64,000 nucleotides of DNA from Aurelia coerulea (taxonomy: Eukaryota > Cnidaria > Scyphozoa > Semaeostomeae > Ulmaridae). The stretch is from the NCBI GenBank assembly GCA_039566865.1, contig CM076947.1, positions 4,037,501-4,101,500 on the forward strand, given 5' to 3'. The translations under genes were made by a program, and so were the position numbers. Positions 11,487-22,011 of this stretch are shown here, piece by piece (positions within the stretch are counted from its first letter, which is position 1; each line of letters starts with the position of its first letter). Below the pieces are notes generated by a model that saw nothing but the letters and a program-made list of their open reading frames with translations, was not told where the DNA came from and did no database searches.

Positions 11487-11788
11487 GGATATTTTTGATG
11501 ACTATTGAAGAAAGTTTCCTATTCTCATATTTTATTGTTTTTCAATTACCGTGGTGACTAGAAAACCTGTTAAAGGCAAACTGTCCCGTATTGTTCTCAA
11601 AATTTTTTTCCGTGGCCATGAAATTCACGCACCAATGAGTCGCTCGCGCAGAGAACCAATCAGAGATGAGAAAGCCATAAGACGAATGACGTTGTCTGCT
11701 GAGCAGTCATTAGGAAAATGGCGGTGCAGTGTTTCGTAGCTGTGGGTGGAATCGTACCTGAAAACATCCTCATCAATTTCATATAAAA

Positions 11789-11953
11789 ATGTCAGCTATA
11801 CCAAAAAGAAGCGATAGAGGAAGACAATCTAAAGCATTCAAGAAAGTGGCTCTGTTGGAATGCACTTTTGAATCTTGGCGAAGCCGGAGATGAGAGCTTG
11901 GTTTTCACACTGACAACGATTTGGCCTTGGCTCTGATCAGTTCTTACATATAA
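11789..11953 (+). pseudogene. Kolobok-like transposase gene, first coding segment (broken)
   Basis: The frame opening with ATG at 11789 reads SAIPKRSDRGRQSKAFKK, VALLECTFESW, a TGA at 11891-11893, then in the same frame ELGFHTDNDLALAL up to TAA at 11951. The pattern of basic N terminus followed by W-x-LK-type and LGF-x-TD-x-LA motifs is what I recall at the N terminus of a family of animal DDE transposase genes. The internal stop marks it as inactive. The downstream exons at 12077 and 13171 continue the same gene in consistent phase. Assignment to Kolobok is tentative. Confidence 0.5.
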
Positions 11954-12076
11954 AAGGTTCTAAGGTTTGTAAACACGCATTCTCCCTACACTTCAATACT
12001 TTTCTCTCTGTTATACAAGGAATATCAACTACTAACAATGATCTGTTTTGATGAGGGTTTTCTCTATTTCATACAG

Positions 12077-12253
12077 AGATTTCACGGTTCAAGCAGAAGA
12101 GAGACTCTATGGCATCCCAGCACAATCGTCCACTCCATGCGTGCACCGACAAGCGATTCGTTCATCTGCAATACGCCGCACTGACACTCTGCCATTGACA
12201 AGTCCAATTGGTCAAAGACAACAAAGTGATATGGAAGTAGATGAAACAGATAG
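12077..12253 (+). pseudogene. Kolobok-like transposase gene, second exon
   Basis: Bounded by an acceptor TTTCATACAG and a donor GATAG|GTACGA. The frame is open throughout (DFTVQAEERLYGIPA at the start, SDMEVDETD at the end). It ends with two bases of a codon, and the next exon at 13171 begins with the single base needed to complete it, so the phase fits. No known domain is visible; the family connection comes from position between the first segment and the transposase core. Confidence 0.45.
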
Positions 12254-13170
12254 GTACGATTTGATTTCTTATTTTTATATAATTGACATTGATTACATTT
12301 GTTACTGACGTTAGGCCTGGCCTAACCCTACATAACCGCATTTCATACAGATCGTGGCACAAAATAATTTGATAAAATCAGTCAAAATCAAATTGTTAGA
12401 CAACTTAAATTTAGACGATATGATATTTTTGCGTGATTTCTGCCCTGATTCTTACCCTGACTATCCCCCCTCCCCCTGGGTATTTGCTCAAAAATGATTC
12501 AAGCCACAGGCACAGGCATTTTGATGTAGAGTTTTCCCCAACCCGGGCCCAACCCCCAGAACATTTGAGCTTTCCCTTTTACATATATTGGGAATAGAAT
12601 GTTCTCAGTGCATGTCTCCAATGCATTGATAACAAAATTTGCCCTGTACCCAAACATTTTGTGCAACAAGTTGTTGTTGACCCCAGGGCGGTTGGGTAGG
12701 AATTGAGAAAACATATCTTGAAAATATGATAATGTCCAACGTGTTCCTTTTGATGATATTCTGACTGAAAAGTTTACTGTTGCGATAATAGCCTAAATGA
12801 TAAAGTGGGAAAAAGGGAGCCCGCAGACACACTATGGAGAATACAAATGTATCATATTTGGCAATCTGATCTCAAATAGAACAAGAATGACATGCCCTGT
12901 TTTTGTAATTTTCTCTCTTATTTAGAAATTATCAACTGTCAATGCAACAGTTTAGGAGTTGGAAAAATGCTTTACAACAAGTGTATGCAGGCATGCAATC
13001 CCAACTTCATATTCAAATGATATGTTTGATTTCCCAAACACATTTTTGCCCTCATTTCCTTTTATTAACAAGTTGATAGGTTATTTACAAGGGTAATCTT
13101 GTTATCCCCTTGTTTGCATTGCATCAGATAAAAGTATGTTTAGTTTCAACACAGGTTGTTTTGCTTTTAG

Positions 13171-13671
13171 AACTTTAACATCAGGTGAACATGATAATCA
13201 GCATCCAGGGGAGAAATACCAAGATCTCAGTGGAATCGATGCGATGCCCAAAGATTCATTTGAAGCTGAAGAAGAACCGCAGAATTTAGCAGAAGCTACT
13301 GTTCAGCAGCAGTTGATAGAGTGGTATAGTGAAGATGAAGAAAGCAGCGAAGACGATATGATAGAATTCAACAGTGCTTTGAGAAACTACAAATGGGAGA
13401 TGATTACCTTTTGCATCATGACGGAATTGAGAGCATCAAAGAATGTAATGAATTTGAAACTGAAACAGTCAACATAACTACATCTGAAGGCATGTCTTCG
13501 AGTGATAAAACTTTGCTATCCGAAGTAAGTATGGACTGGCATTCACTAGAGGAACAGTCCATTATCCTAGGATATGGAAAGGGTAATAAGGTGCAACTGG
13601 AAAATGAATATTATGGGAAACATTGTAACTACAATGTTAGTCTAAATTTGGGGAGTCTTGGTTGGGCCTAA
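13171..13671 (+). pseudogene. Kolobok-like transposase gene, acidic third exon, frameshifted
   Basis: Starts after the acceptor TTTGCTTTTAG. It encodes an acidic, low-complexity segment (EAEEEPQNLAEAT, EWYSEDEESSEDDM). Around 13400 the coding frame shifts to another frame that continues GDDYLLHHDGIESIKE, MDWHSLEEQSIILGYGKG. The sequence breaks off near 13640, where LTR-like sequence begins, and the transposase core resumes at 14779. Damage: one frameshift plus the interruption. Confidence 0.45.
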
Positions 13672-13999
13672 GTTGTTCATTGCAAGGCTTAGGCCTAGTT
13701 AGATTGCATCAGCCCTCCTAGGCATGAATCATCAGCAGTAGTTCTTGCATCAGATTCGAGCTGATGCAACCTTCAGCCAATGGCTTCCTAGACTCCTAAT
13801 TCCTTTTGGGCATATTTGGGTAGTACAGATTCATACTTATATGCTACCCATTAGTACTTTCTCATTCTGGAGGTCTGATGCCATTTGCTAGTGCCAGCTA
13901 TGCCTAAATCTTGCTGAATATCGCTAACTACCTTTTTGCCTCAACTCGTACGCTGCTGGCATACCTTTTTGACCCTACTTGGTCACTTTTGCTGGTATT
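13640..13999 (+). repeat. LTR- or leader-like sequence upstream of gag-like ORF
   Basis: Carries GGTTGGGCCTAAGTTG and CTTGCTGAATATCGCTAAC, which resemble words in the A repeats at 463-826 and 3679-4040. It directly precedes the gag-like ORF. No downstream partner repeat is visible, so it could be the 5' end of a truncated retroelement. Confidence 0.35.
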
Positions 14000-14775
14000 A
14001 TGGCTTCCAAGAATGCAGAAACTGCCGAGAATTCTTCACCTGCCGATCTGGTGGTTCCTCCTGAAGATAGTGCTGCCAATGGTTTGCTCCAGGATGTAAA
14101 ACTCAAGCGTTCATCCCGCTGCCCAGGCTGTAAAACTGGTCATGAGGAGCACCACTGGGGGCAACCTGGCCCACATTGTCAAGGAAAGCCAGAAGATACT
14201 ACGTCCTTTCAGTTGCTGTCTCCCGGCCATGTTCCGCCACAAGCTCCGGGAACTAGTCACTCCTCGATAGATGTTGGTAAAGTTGCGACATCATCGGTCA
14301 TCATCGACAAAGCTGCTTTGCTCCAACGGCTGGATGCTCTTGCATTGGAGGAGAAAGAGCTCACAAAACTTGCAGCTCTTCGTGCCACCGTACTCGAGAA
14401 AGAGGCCGCCATCGCCCAACAGAGGCAGCTTCTCTCAACGAAGGCCATCTCCATGGCAACTGGTGCTGTACCGCAGCAACAACAGCCTGTGGCATCGGAT
14501 TTAGGCCTATTTACTCTGCCAGACCTGCGACAACCCACACAGCAGACTGCACAGCCATCACAGACGTCCTTTGGTGCCCACCACCTTGATAACCTACTTG
14601 GCTTGCCACCCTCTACTACAGAGGTTTATCAACAAGCCCCGGGCTTCGCCTGGCAGGAGCAACTCCGGGGTAGCCAGCTGAACAACAACATTGTGAGCAG
14701 CAAGTCCCTTCGCGCACAGTTCGAGGACAATGAGAGCAGCCACGCAGACATGTTTTTGGCTCCTGCAAGTGTCCC
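14000..14775 (+). pseudogene. retroelement gag-like ORF, in-frame chimera with transposase core
   Basis: The ATG at 14000 opens a frame that runs without a stop to 15259. The first 258 codons look like the ORF1/gag of a tyrosine-recombinase or gypsy-like retroelement: a short Cys/His patch (RCPGCKTGHEEHHWG), a heptad-rich coiled coil (about residues 100-140, LQRLDALALEEKELTK), then a Gln/Ser/Pro-rich linker. At about 14776 the content changes in the same frame to a Kolobok-like core. Either the element inserted into the transposase gene by chance in frame, or it sits in an intron: CCCTCAG at 14773-14779 would serve as an acceptor. No RT follows. Confidence 0.5.
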
Positions 14776-14778
14776 TCA

Positions 14779-15485
14779 GGGTGAGAAAATTTTGCGTATT
14801 GTATATTATAAAGAATTTGTAAAAGATGAAGATATTGTTGATGATTTGGCAAATGTTAAAGAAGAGAAGTTTATTTGCACACTCCTTTCTATCAAAGAGC
14901 TCTGGAATATTATGCCAATCTGTGTTGAGTGCAAAGGGACAAGAAAGATTGTAAAAACAGCATTTTCTGGGGCAGTTTTGGAGGTAGATATTTCCTGTGA
15001 AAATGGTCACATGGTCAAATGGTCATGTTCAAAAAAAGTCAACAACACATACACTACAAATCTGCATGTAGCAGCAGCAGTTGTTCTATCTGGAAACTTG
15101 TTTGTTAAATTTTCTTTGTTGGCTAAATTTCTTGGTCTGCAGATTCCAGCTGAGAGTACATTCTATAGATCTATGCGATTGTACATCACACCTTCAGTGA
15201 ACTGGTGGTGGGATAAAATGCAAGAAATGCTACAAAAAAGTTCGAAGGGAGAGAGCTGATTCTGGCAGGTGATGGGCGCAATGATTCCCCAGGTCACTGT
15301 GCAACATATTGCAATTACACATTCTTAGATCCTGTTTCCAGCATGATACTCCACAAGGAAATTGTTGATGTTCGAGAAGCAGAATTGAAAAGTCCAAATA
15401 TGGAGAAACTGGGTTGCAAAATTAGGCTCTGGTCTATGCCACAGATGAAAAGTATGAAGATAATCTACCCAATAAATTGGCGAGG
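14779..15485 (+). pseudogene. Kolobok-like DDE transposase core, frameshifted
   Basis: The segment carries the family pattern I recall: a Cys pair (CVECKG), a second Cys/His set (DISCENGHMVKWSC), the stretch NLHVAAAVVLSGNLFVKF, KFLGLQIPAESTFYRSM, then GDGRNDSPGHCATYC with the first catalytic Asp, and VDVREAELKSPNMEKLG. The frame breaks at about 15250 by a one-base shift just before the GDGR motif, and the later catalytic region is missing. It is therefore a relic. The superfamily label rests on the GDGR-x-DSPG pattern and is tentative. Confidence 0.55.
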
Positions 15486-15748
15486 ACTCGTTTGACCTGA
15501 TTATTTAAGTTCATAAGGTACTGACCATTTTCTTTTTGGTTCCCTCGTTGATCCTCGCCTTGCTGTAAATCTCGTGGACTAGGCCTAACAGTTATTGGCA
15601 ACGCTGCAACTATCTGTTCTGGTTCGTTCGGTGGCTGGTTTTCAACGTCAATTCTCAGCCTTTCACTTTCTCTTCCAAATATGAACAGTTGTTGTTCTTC
15701 TGCATTCCTTTCGCCTTGAATATCTGGAAGAATAAATCTTCTCGCCAT
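15434..15748 (-). CDS. hypothetical ORF, 104 codons
   Basis: Starts with a real ATG (MARRFILPDIQ) and encodes a polar protein with a Gln/Glu/Asn-rich middle and no membrane segment or known motif. It overlaps the decayed end of the transposase core on the other strand, and an OTU-like fragment lies just upstream on the same strand. It might be a first exon, since GTCAGT and CAGGTCA could act as donors near its end, but I do not recognise it. Low support. Confidence 0.25.
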   Translation of the reverse strand: MARRFILPDIQGERNAEEQQLFIFGRESERLRIDVENQPPNEPEQIVAALPITVRPSPRDLQQGEDQRGNQKENGQYLMNLNNQVKRVLANLLGRLSSYFSSVA

Positions 15749-15867
15749 GCTGTCTGCTGTTGTCTGGTTGTTGAGTCAGGATCATGCGCGAAATATTTGC
15801 CGCGCTGTGGCGCAAGCCTATTGTTAATATTGACCAATCACGTAGGGGACAGTGTGCCTTTAATGAA

Positions 15868-16124
15868 ATTTATCGTAAGATAGTTACCTCGCTCAAAAAA
15901 TGATTCACATGTTGCACTGCTTCGACAGTGGCCAAAAGACGTAGGATCGGGGATGCTGATTCCGTGCCAAACAATAACTTCCCAATCAAATTGAAAAGGC
16001 AGTCTCCATTGGCTTTTTGACGTGACTGGTACCATCCCATTAGGAATGTCTTCTTTGTCGATGTAGCTGCATCATTAGAAAGAAACATCATGGCATTTTC
16101 AGGGTATGGGTATGTGCTGCCCAC
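15868..16124 (-). pseudogene. OTU-like cysteine protease fragment, frameshifted
   Basis: Two overlapping minus-strand frames each hold part of an OTU signature. One gives PENAMMFLSNDA and KANGDCLFNLIGKLLFG; the other gives MVPVTSK directly before it. The D-G-x-C-L-F/Y box around the catalytic Cys of OTU deubiquitinase-like domains is clear (GDCLF, then LLFGTESASPILRL). A single-base shift near 16010 separates the halves. No His box follows. OTU domains are common passengers of eukaryotic transposons, which fits this neighbourhood. Confidence 0.45.
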
Positions 16125-16238
16125 ATGGGTGGATCTTTGGGTCCAAACTTATCCAAACAAGGGTCCTTTTTCGGCAGATTTTCCTCTAGAATAGGTGGGT
16201 TACGCTGAAAATCACCCAAACTAATTAGAAATAGGTAG

Positions 16239-16562
16239 TTTCAGCCAAAATTTTCAGTCTATTTTCAAAGAAGACGGAACAAACGAATTGACCACCTCTT
16301 ATGTACTCTCCTAAAGATAGCAAGGGATAAAACCTTTGAGGGTCTTATCAAAGTTGAGAAGGGAAAAAGATCATACAAACAAAGAGAAAATGACAAAAAG
16401 CACAAAACTGGAATGGAAATAAGTAGGCGAGATGTTCAATTGATCGATGATAAGAACTGGTGTGTGCGATCCCAGGAAGACAAACAAATGTTCTACGATG
16501 TCCACGAATTAACGAAGGAGTGCAAATGCCAAATTCGATGTGCATACTATAACGTTTTTTAA
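16239..16562 (+). pseudogene. MULE-like transposase C-terminal fragment with partial SWIM zinc finger
   Basis: A continuous frame with no ATG at its start runs between a TAG at 16236 and a TAA at 16560. It reads RRRNKRIDHLLCTLLKIA, RDKTFEGLIKVEKGK, then KNWCVRSQEDKQMFY and ECKCQIRCAYY. The helical (R)RIDHLL-x-LLKIARDK block and a following Trp and C-x-C set are what I recall at the end of MULE-type transposases carrying a SWIM finger (C-x-C-xn-C-x-H). The final Cys/His half is lost, so this is a truncated relic. Confidence 0.5.
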
Positions 16563-16744
16563 TGGACTAAAATTTGGTCAAAGCTTATGTCTTGGGTCAA
16601 TAATTTGTACAGTTTTTTGGGGTTCCTGAGAGTCTAAATGCCCTTTTGGGTTCCAAATAAGGGTAGAAGTAAAAATAAGCGTCAAACATACAGTAATTTA
16701 CAAACAAAATTAAGATCTCTGATGATGGGTTGGATGTTCTGGAG
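16563..16744. other. spacer without features
   Basis: No feature seen; leads into the duplicated GCCATT before the palindrome. Confidence 0.4.
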
Positions 16745-16750
16745 GCCATT
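16745..16750 (+). repeat. left GCCATT, putative target-site duplication
   Basis: The six bases directly before the palindrome are repeated as GCCATT at 19510-19515, directly after it. An alternative reading is a TA target, since the arms start TATGG and end CCATA. Confidence 0.7.
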
Positions 16751-19509
16751 TATGGCGCGCCAAACCGGCCAAAAACATTAAATTTGTTGACTGCAATGTA
16801 TGATAAGTTGTTGATCATGTATTGATTTTTGTTGACACAACTTACATTTTTACAGACACAATTTACATTTTTGCAGACACAATTTACATTTTTGCTGTCA
16901 CAAGTCTTCCTTTGGCAGCGAAGAAACTCAGTTTTTCTGTGACAGCAATAAACTTCAAGAACTACAGCTATGATTTGCTGTCAGCAACAAAGTTTTGCTG
17001 TCAGCAAAATTAAATGCGTTTACATAAGGCCGGGGGTCAACTGATCAATCAACAATTGTCCACGGGGGTTCACTCACTTATTTCTTCGTACTCATCAATG
17101 GGGAATCTCCTCTTCGCTTTTTTAGAGATTAATTCAGCACGCAAGGCTAGGGTAAGACGGGGTAAAGTGAACTATTTTGGAGGTTTTTCAAGGATATCTT
17201 AAAGAGACAGTAGCTGAGGGCAAACTTTTTAACGTTGTTTTGACATTATGTCTTTGGGTCATTTTATCCAGCAAAAAAATTTTCAGATCTTTTTCCATTG
17301 TCTCACAAAAGAGCTTTCTTTGGCGACCACTCTGCCTAGTTCACTTTACCCCAGGCAGGGGTAAAGTGAACTACTTAGCAATTGTTCGATAAAACCAAAA
17401 TGATGCTGGTAATACCCGACAACATGATTTATTTTGCAACTCTAAAGTGTCCTTCGCATGCAAAAACGAAACAGACCTAAAAATTTCGCAAGAGGGAATT
17501 TAAAAAAAGTTAAATGGTGACCTATGCTGAGAACGATCTGTGCAGATCAAATATTAACCAAAAACTATTGTCAAAGTCACAAATTCGAGTCAGATTGCGA
17601 GACCTGAATGCAATTCGATGAAAAATAATGGGAATATACTTGGAAAATACTATATTGCACATAAATACCAAATCACTAAAAAGAGAAACACTATTTTCAA
17701 ATAGTTCACTGTGCCCTGAAACCTACGCCCAGAAATAAAATCAAGAATAGTTATGTAAGACGGGGTAAAGTGAACTACGGGGTAAAGTGAACTACTCAGA
17801 ACATTCGCGCTTCTCTCCAAAAGTAAACATGCAATGATAGAACATGATTTATGCCCAATGCTTTGTTACATGTGCTCACAGAAAATGAAAACTTTTTTGC
17901 AAAATATTTCTTCCTGTTGTTGCAAAAAATCCCTTTACCCCAGGCAGTAAAAACAACCTCGGAAATTATGGTTCTTAGGTTTGGGCTTCTATCTTCGATC
18001 TTAATTTTTGACCCCAAGAAGAAATTCATTTCTATAATTGTTTTGATGGATTTGAAGCACATACCATGTGTTTACGTTTTCCAAAAGGAAAGGGCCAAGA
18101 GAAACTTTTTTGTCAGTTAACATGATATTTTAAAAGATCTACCGTTCAGTCGATATTTTGCTTCGACCGGGGTAAAGTGAACTACCCATAACTTTTTATA
18201 TTCACATGTGAACACGAAGTCAGACGAAGAAGACCGTTTCAACCTCATTTGGTTCATAACAATGCCTTCAAAAAATCATAATTTCCAGGATAATTTTTCG
18301 CTCTGATGACACAGAAATATATTCTGATACAAGCTCCCTGTAAAACCTCCAAAAATTTGACAGCCAAAGTTTGATCTTCATTCAAAAATACGCCTATTGA
18401 TCCAAGAATTTCATTGGGATTTGATGAAGCAAGTATACCTATCGACATGGAAAGGATGAATGGCCATCACTGTTAAAGTAGAATATTGATAATTGTTATA
18501 GATTTATAACTATTCTTGATTTTATTTCTAGGCGTAGGTTTCAGGGCACAGTGAACTATTTGAAAATAGTGTTTCTCTTTTTAGTGATTTGGTATTTATG
18601 TGCAATATAGTATTTTCCAAGTATATTCCCATTATTTTTCATCGAATTGCATTCAGGTCTCGCAATCTGACTCGAATTTGTGACTTTGACAATAGTTTTT
18701 GGTTAATATTTGATCTGCACAGATCGTTCTCAGCATAGGTCACCATTTAACTTTTTTTAAATTCCCTCTTGCGAAATTTTTAGGTCTGTTTCGTTTTTGC
18801 ATGCGAAGGACACTTTAGAGTTACAAAATAAATCATGTTGTCGGGTATTACCAGCATCATTTTGGTTTTATCGAACAATTGCTAAGTAGTTCACTTTACC
18901 CCTGCCTGGGGTAAAGTGAACTAGGCAGAGTGGTCGCCAAAGAAAGCTCTTTTGTGAGACAATGGAAAAAGATCTGAAAATTTTTTTGCTGGATAAAATG
19001 ACCCAAAGACATAATGTCAAAACAACGTTAAAAAGTTTGCCCTCAGCTACTGTCTCTTTAAGATATCCTTGAAAAACCTCCAAAATAGTTCACTTTACCC
19101 CGTCTTACCCTAGCCTTGCGTGCTGAATTAATCTCTAAAAAAGCGAAGAGGAGATTCCCCATTGATGAGTACGAAGAAATAAGTGAGTGAACCCCCGTGG
19201 ACAATTGTTGATTGATCAGTTGACCCCTGGCCTTATGTAAACGCATTTAATTTTGCTGACAGCAAAACTTTGTTGCTGACAGCAAATCATAGCTGTAGTT
19301 GTTGAAGTTTATCGCTGTCACAGAAAAACTGAGTTTCTTCGCTGCCAAAGGAAGACTTGTGACAGCAAAAATGTAAATTGTGTCTGCAAAAATGTAAATT
19401 GTGTCTGTAAAAATGTAAGTTGTGTCAGCAAAAATCAATACATGATCAACAACTTATCATACATTGCTGTCAACAAATTTAATGTTTTTGGCCGGTTTGG
19501 CGCGCCATA
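16751..19509. mobile_element. 2,759-bp near-perfect palindromic element
   Basis: Arms of exactly 1,004 bp (16751-17754 and 18506-19509) are reverse complements with only a handful of mismatches that I noticed, such as TGACTGC against TGACAGC and TTTTGTTGAC against TTTTGCTGAC. The loop (17755-18505, 751 bp) is unique. Termini are TATGGCGCGCCAAACCGG and its complement, flanked by GCCATT on both sides. No transposase is encoded: the mirrored 71-codon frames at 17177-17392 and 18868-19083 are the same DNA read twice. It is a non-autonomous long-TIR DNA element or foldback element. Six-base duplications and kilobase TIRs occur in Polinton/Maverick elements, but the termini here do not start with AG, so the superfamily is open. 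Transcripts would form a kilobase hairpin. Confidence 0.9.
17159..19101. repeat. nine copies of GGGGTAAAGTGAACTA within the palindrome
   Basis: Exact copies on the plus strand start at 17159, 17358, 17762, 17779, 18169 and 18908; on the minus strand they occupy 17337-17352, 18887-18902 and 19086-19101. Those in the arms are partly forced by the palindrome, but the three in the loop (17762, 17779, 18169) are independent. The closely opposed pairs at 17337/17358 and 18887/18908 make small hairpins around CAGGCAG. A binding-site role is inference. Confidence 0.85.
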
Positions 19510-19515
19510 GCCATT
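19510..19515 (+). repeat. right GCCATT, putative target-site duplication
   Basis: Matches 16745-16750 exactly and abuts the right arm. Confidence 0.7.
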
Positions 19516-19613
19516 GGCTACAGGGGCAATCCACGCAAAATTACTTTGTTAAAGAAATCTGATTTGCTGCAGTAAGTTATTATTTATTGTGGTTACATGC
19601 AAGTGTGTGATAA

Positions 19614-21024
19614 ATGGCTGAAGAAGAACAGATAGGAACATCTTCACATAAAGGGGAAAATCTTCAAAGTTACACAACCGACCTAAAATTGGAAGCAATA
19701 GAGTACGCTCAGCAAAACGGAAACAAAGCAGCGAGTAGGAAATACAAGGTAGCACCGAAGACTATTCGTGACTGGAAAGCAAAGGAAAATAAATTTAATC
19801 AACTACGTCAAAGTTGTACAGCTGGAGGGAAGAGATTGCGTTTGGATGGAGAATGAAGGAACATTACTGACACTGAAATAGAAGAGACATTGCTTGAATG
19901 GATCTTGGATAGAGGGGGGAATGGTTTGCATGTTTCTGGTAAGCTGATCAAAGCTAAGGCAAACAAATTGCAGGAGGAAAATCAATCAGTAGATACAGAA
20001 AGTAATATGCTTTTGTACAGTGATGGCTGGGTACAAAAATTTATGAACAGGAATGGCCTGTCTATCAGAAGACGCACAACTGAGGCCCAGAAAAATCCGA
20101 ATCAATTGGCTGACAAGCTTTGTGCTTATATGTTGAAAGTTCGCCGACTGCGTAGAAGGATGAATTACAAACTGAAAGACATCTTCGTGATGGATGAAAC
20201 AGCCATCTAGAGTGACATGGTGTCCAATACTACTGTCGAGAAACGTGGTGCCCATTCTGTTAACATGAAAACGACCGGTCACAAGAAAGCAAAGATAACC
20301 GTCTGCTTAACTGCAACTGCAGATGGGTCGAAAAAGAAGCAATTTTTCGTCTTTAAGGGAGCCAAAAGAGAAGCCAAAGCATTGAATGAAGAGTTTCACT
20401 TCTGGTGTGTAGTGGCTACATCTGTATCTGGATGGATGGATGAATGACGAGTAGACAGAGAAGTATTGCAAAGAAGTTCTTGGGCGACATTCACATTTGA
20501 GGCTCAAAGGCTACTTGCTTGGGATGCATTCCATTGCCATTTGTCACCTGAAATCAGAGCGGTACTTAAACAAGGTCGGATTGACCCAGTAATCGTTGCA
20601 GGAGGTTGCAAAAAATTTATTCAGGCGCCTGATGTGAGCTGGAACAAGCCAATGAAGGACCATTTAAGGGAAATTTATGATAAGTGGCTTGCAGAAGAAG
20701 ACCATCAACTCACTGCTCAGAGAAATATGAGGGCCCCTTCAAGAAAGCAAATAGTTGAATGGGTTCTGGAGAGTACTACCAGTGGAGCTTATTCGGAAGA
20801 GCTTTAAAATTTGTGCTTTGAGTGGAGCACCCGATGGATCTGAAGATGATCAGATCATGTGTATTAAGTATGGCCCATGTAAAGATTTACTTGCTCGTCT
20901 TCATGGCTTAGAGGAGAGTGATGTTGATCCTTTTGAAGCAATCCCAGAAGATGATGTTTTGATGAAAGATGTTGCTGATTTGCATATTGATCCAGACGAA
21001 GATGAGGAAATCATCATAGACTGA
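19614..21024 (+). pseudogene. pogo/Tigger-like transposase, decayed
   Basis: From the ATG at 19614 one frame carries an N-terminal CENP-B/BrkDBD-type helix-turn-helix (DLKLEAIEYAQQNGNKAA, KTIRDWK), a second HTH of Tc5 type (EWILDRGGNGLHVSG, WVQKFMNRNGLSIRRRT) and a DDE_1 domain. Catalytic Asp candidates are in VMDETAI, LLAWDAFHCH and APDVSWNKP, giving a DDD set. TGA at 19854, TAG at 20208 and TGA at 20445 interrupt the frame, and a shift at about 20795 moves the acidic C terminus (EAIPEDDVLMKD) into another frame. Length without damage would be about 470 residues, usual for the family. It cannot make active enzyme. The mirrored palindrome lies 100 bp upstream, but nothing shows that they are linked. 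Confidence 0.8.
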
Positions 21025-21162
21025 GACTTAAAACTTCATTAAACTCCATGATTTATAAATTAGACTTCTGCAGCTGTTTTGTTATAAATTTTCGCTTCGC
21101 TAGATACAAACTAGAAAGGTAAAGGAGAATTGAAATATTTTTTTTGTATCCTTGATCTTGAT

Positions 21163-21256
21163 TTTTTAAATAAGCCCCCCTCTCTATTAAGCCCCTTCTA
21201 GAGCCTCGAAAATTAAATAAGCCCCCCCCCCGGCTTAATAGAGCTGTTACGGTATG
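21163..21256. repeat. C-tract 3' end of the pogo-like element
   Basis: Contains TTAAATAAGCCCCCC, CTATTAAGCCCC and ends GGCTTAATAGAGCTGTTACGG. A close relative lies at 38385-38492, ending TTTAATAGAGCTTTTACCG. This suggests a terminal sequence of the pogo-like family, here about 140 bp after the transposase stop. A matching 5' end was not found. Confidence 0.55.
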
Positions 21257-22006
21257 TCTAAAAAGTTGCTGGAGAAGTCCTGCAAGTAATTCAGAGATGA
21301 TGTCCCAAGATAATGTGACCATATCTCTTGAACTTCATGTTGATATTAAAATACTATTTCGTTATATTTCATACAGTATACATCAAGTCTGAATTCAAAC
21401 CTTTGGCACCCTGAAAAATGAGACATGTTTTACAGAAGGTTGAAACATCATGGAAAGTGTCCTATTCTGGTATTGGAAACATTTTGATTTTATTGGAGTA
21501 TCATTTCCTGAAATTGAATGCCATAGTGACTCAGTGAAAAAACTTTAGAACACTGGAGAAGAGGTTGCCATTGAAAAACTGTGCTACCCAGGCTTGAAGA
21601 ATTAAGAAAATTTTGTAATTTGCTCAATTTTCTGCAGCATTGACAAATATTTTGGTATGACATCTGCTATATCTTGTTTTTAGACTTGCATTTAGACTTG
21701 TTTTGTTTTAAGATTTCAAACCGGGCGAGTAAAAAAAGTTACCAGTTTGGCAGACTATGAAATAAAAAGTATAAAGTGGCTGAGACAGTAAGGCCACGCA
21801 TTTAAGATTGAGAAATATCAAGCAATTTTTTATCCTGGTTGCGTTTTATGAAGGTTGGTAAAATTTAGAAAAATCTTCACGGGTTTCTTTTGTCTCCCTT
21901 GCTTTTTAGCCGTTTGATTAGTATGTGAAAATGAGGCTTAGGTTGTTTCGAGGAATGATCCTTATGCTTATTTTTCCAGGACTTTATGTTGCACACACTG
22001 AGAAAG
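21257..22006. other. gene-free stretch
   Basis: No supported gene; ends in the target site of the BEL element. Confidence 0.4.
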
Positions 22007-22011
22007 CCATC
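22007..22011 (+). repeat. CCATC target-site duplication, left
   Basis: Five bases directly before the left LTR, repeated at 28461-28465. Confidence 0.95.

Noticed and set aside
14594..15010. 138-codon minus-strand ORF
   Set aside because: It lies opposite the gag-like and transposase-core segments, which have clear motifs; this is a shadow frame.
17177..17392. Conserved 71-aa protein with a second identical copy at 18868-19083
   Set aside because: The identity is caused by the palindrome; no domain, and the frame runs through the repeated GGGGTAAAGTGAACTA words.
16751..19509. Polinton/Maverick identity for the palindrome
   Set aside because: Long TIRs and a 6-bp duplication would fit, but there is no polymerase, integrase or capsid gene and the termini do not begin with AG.
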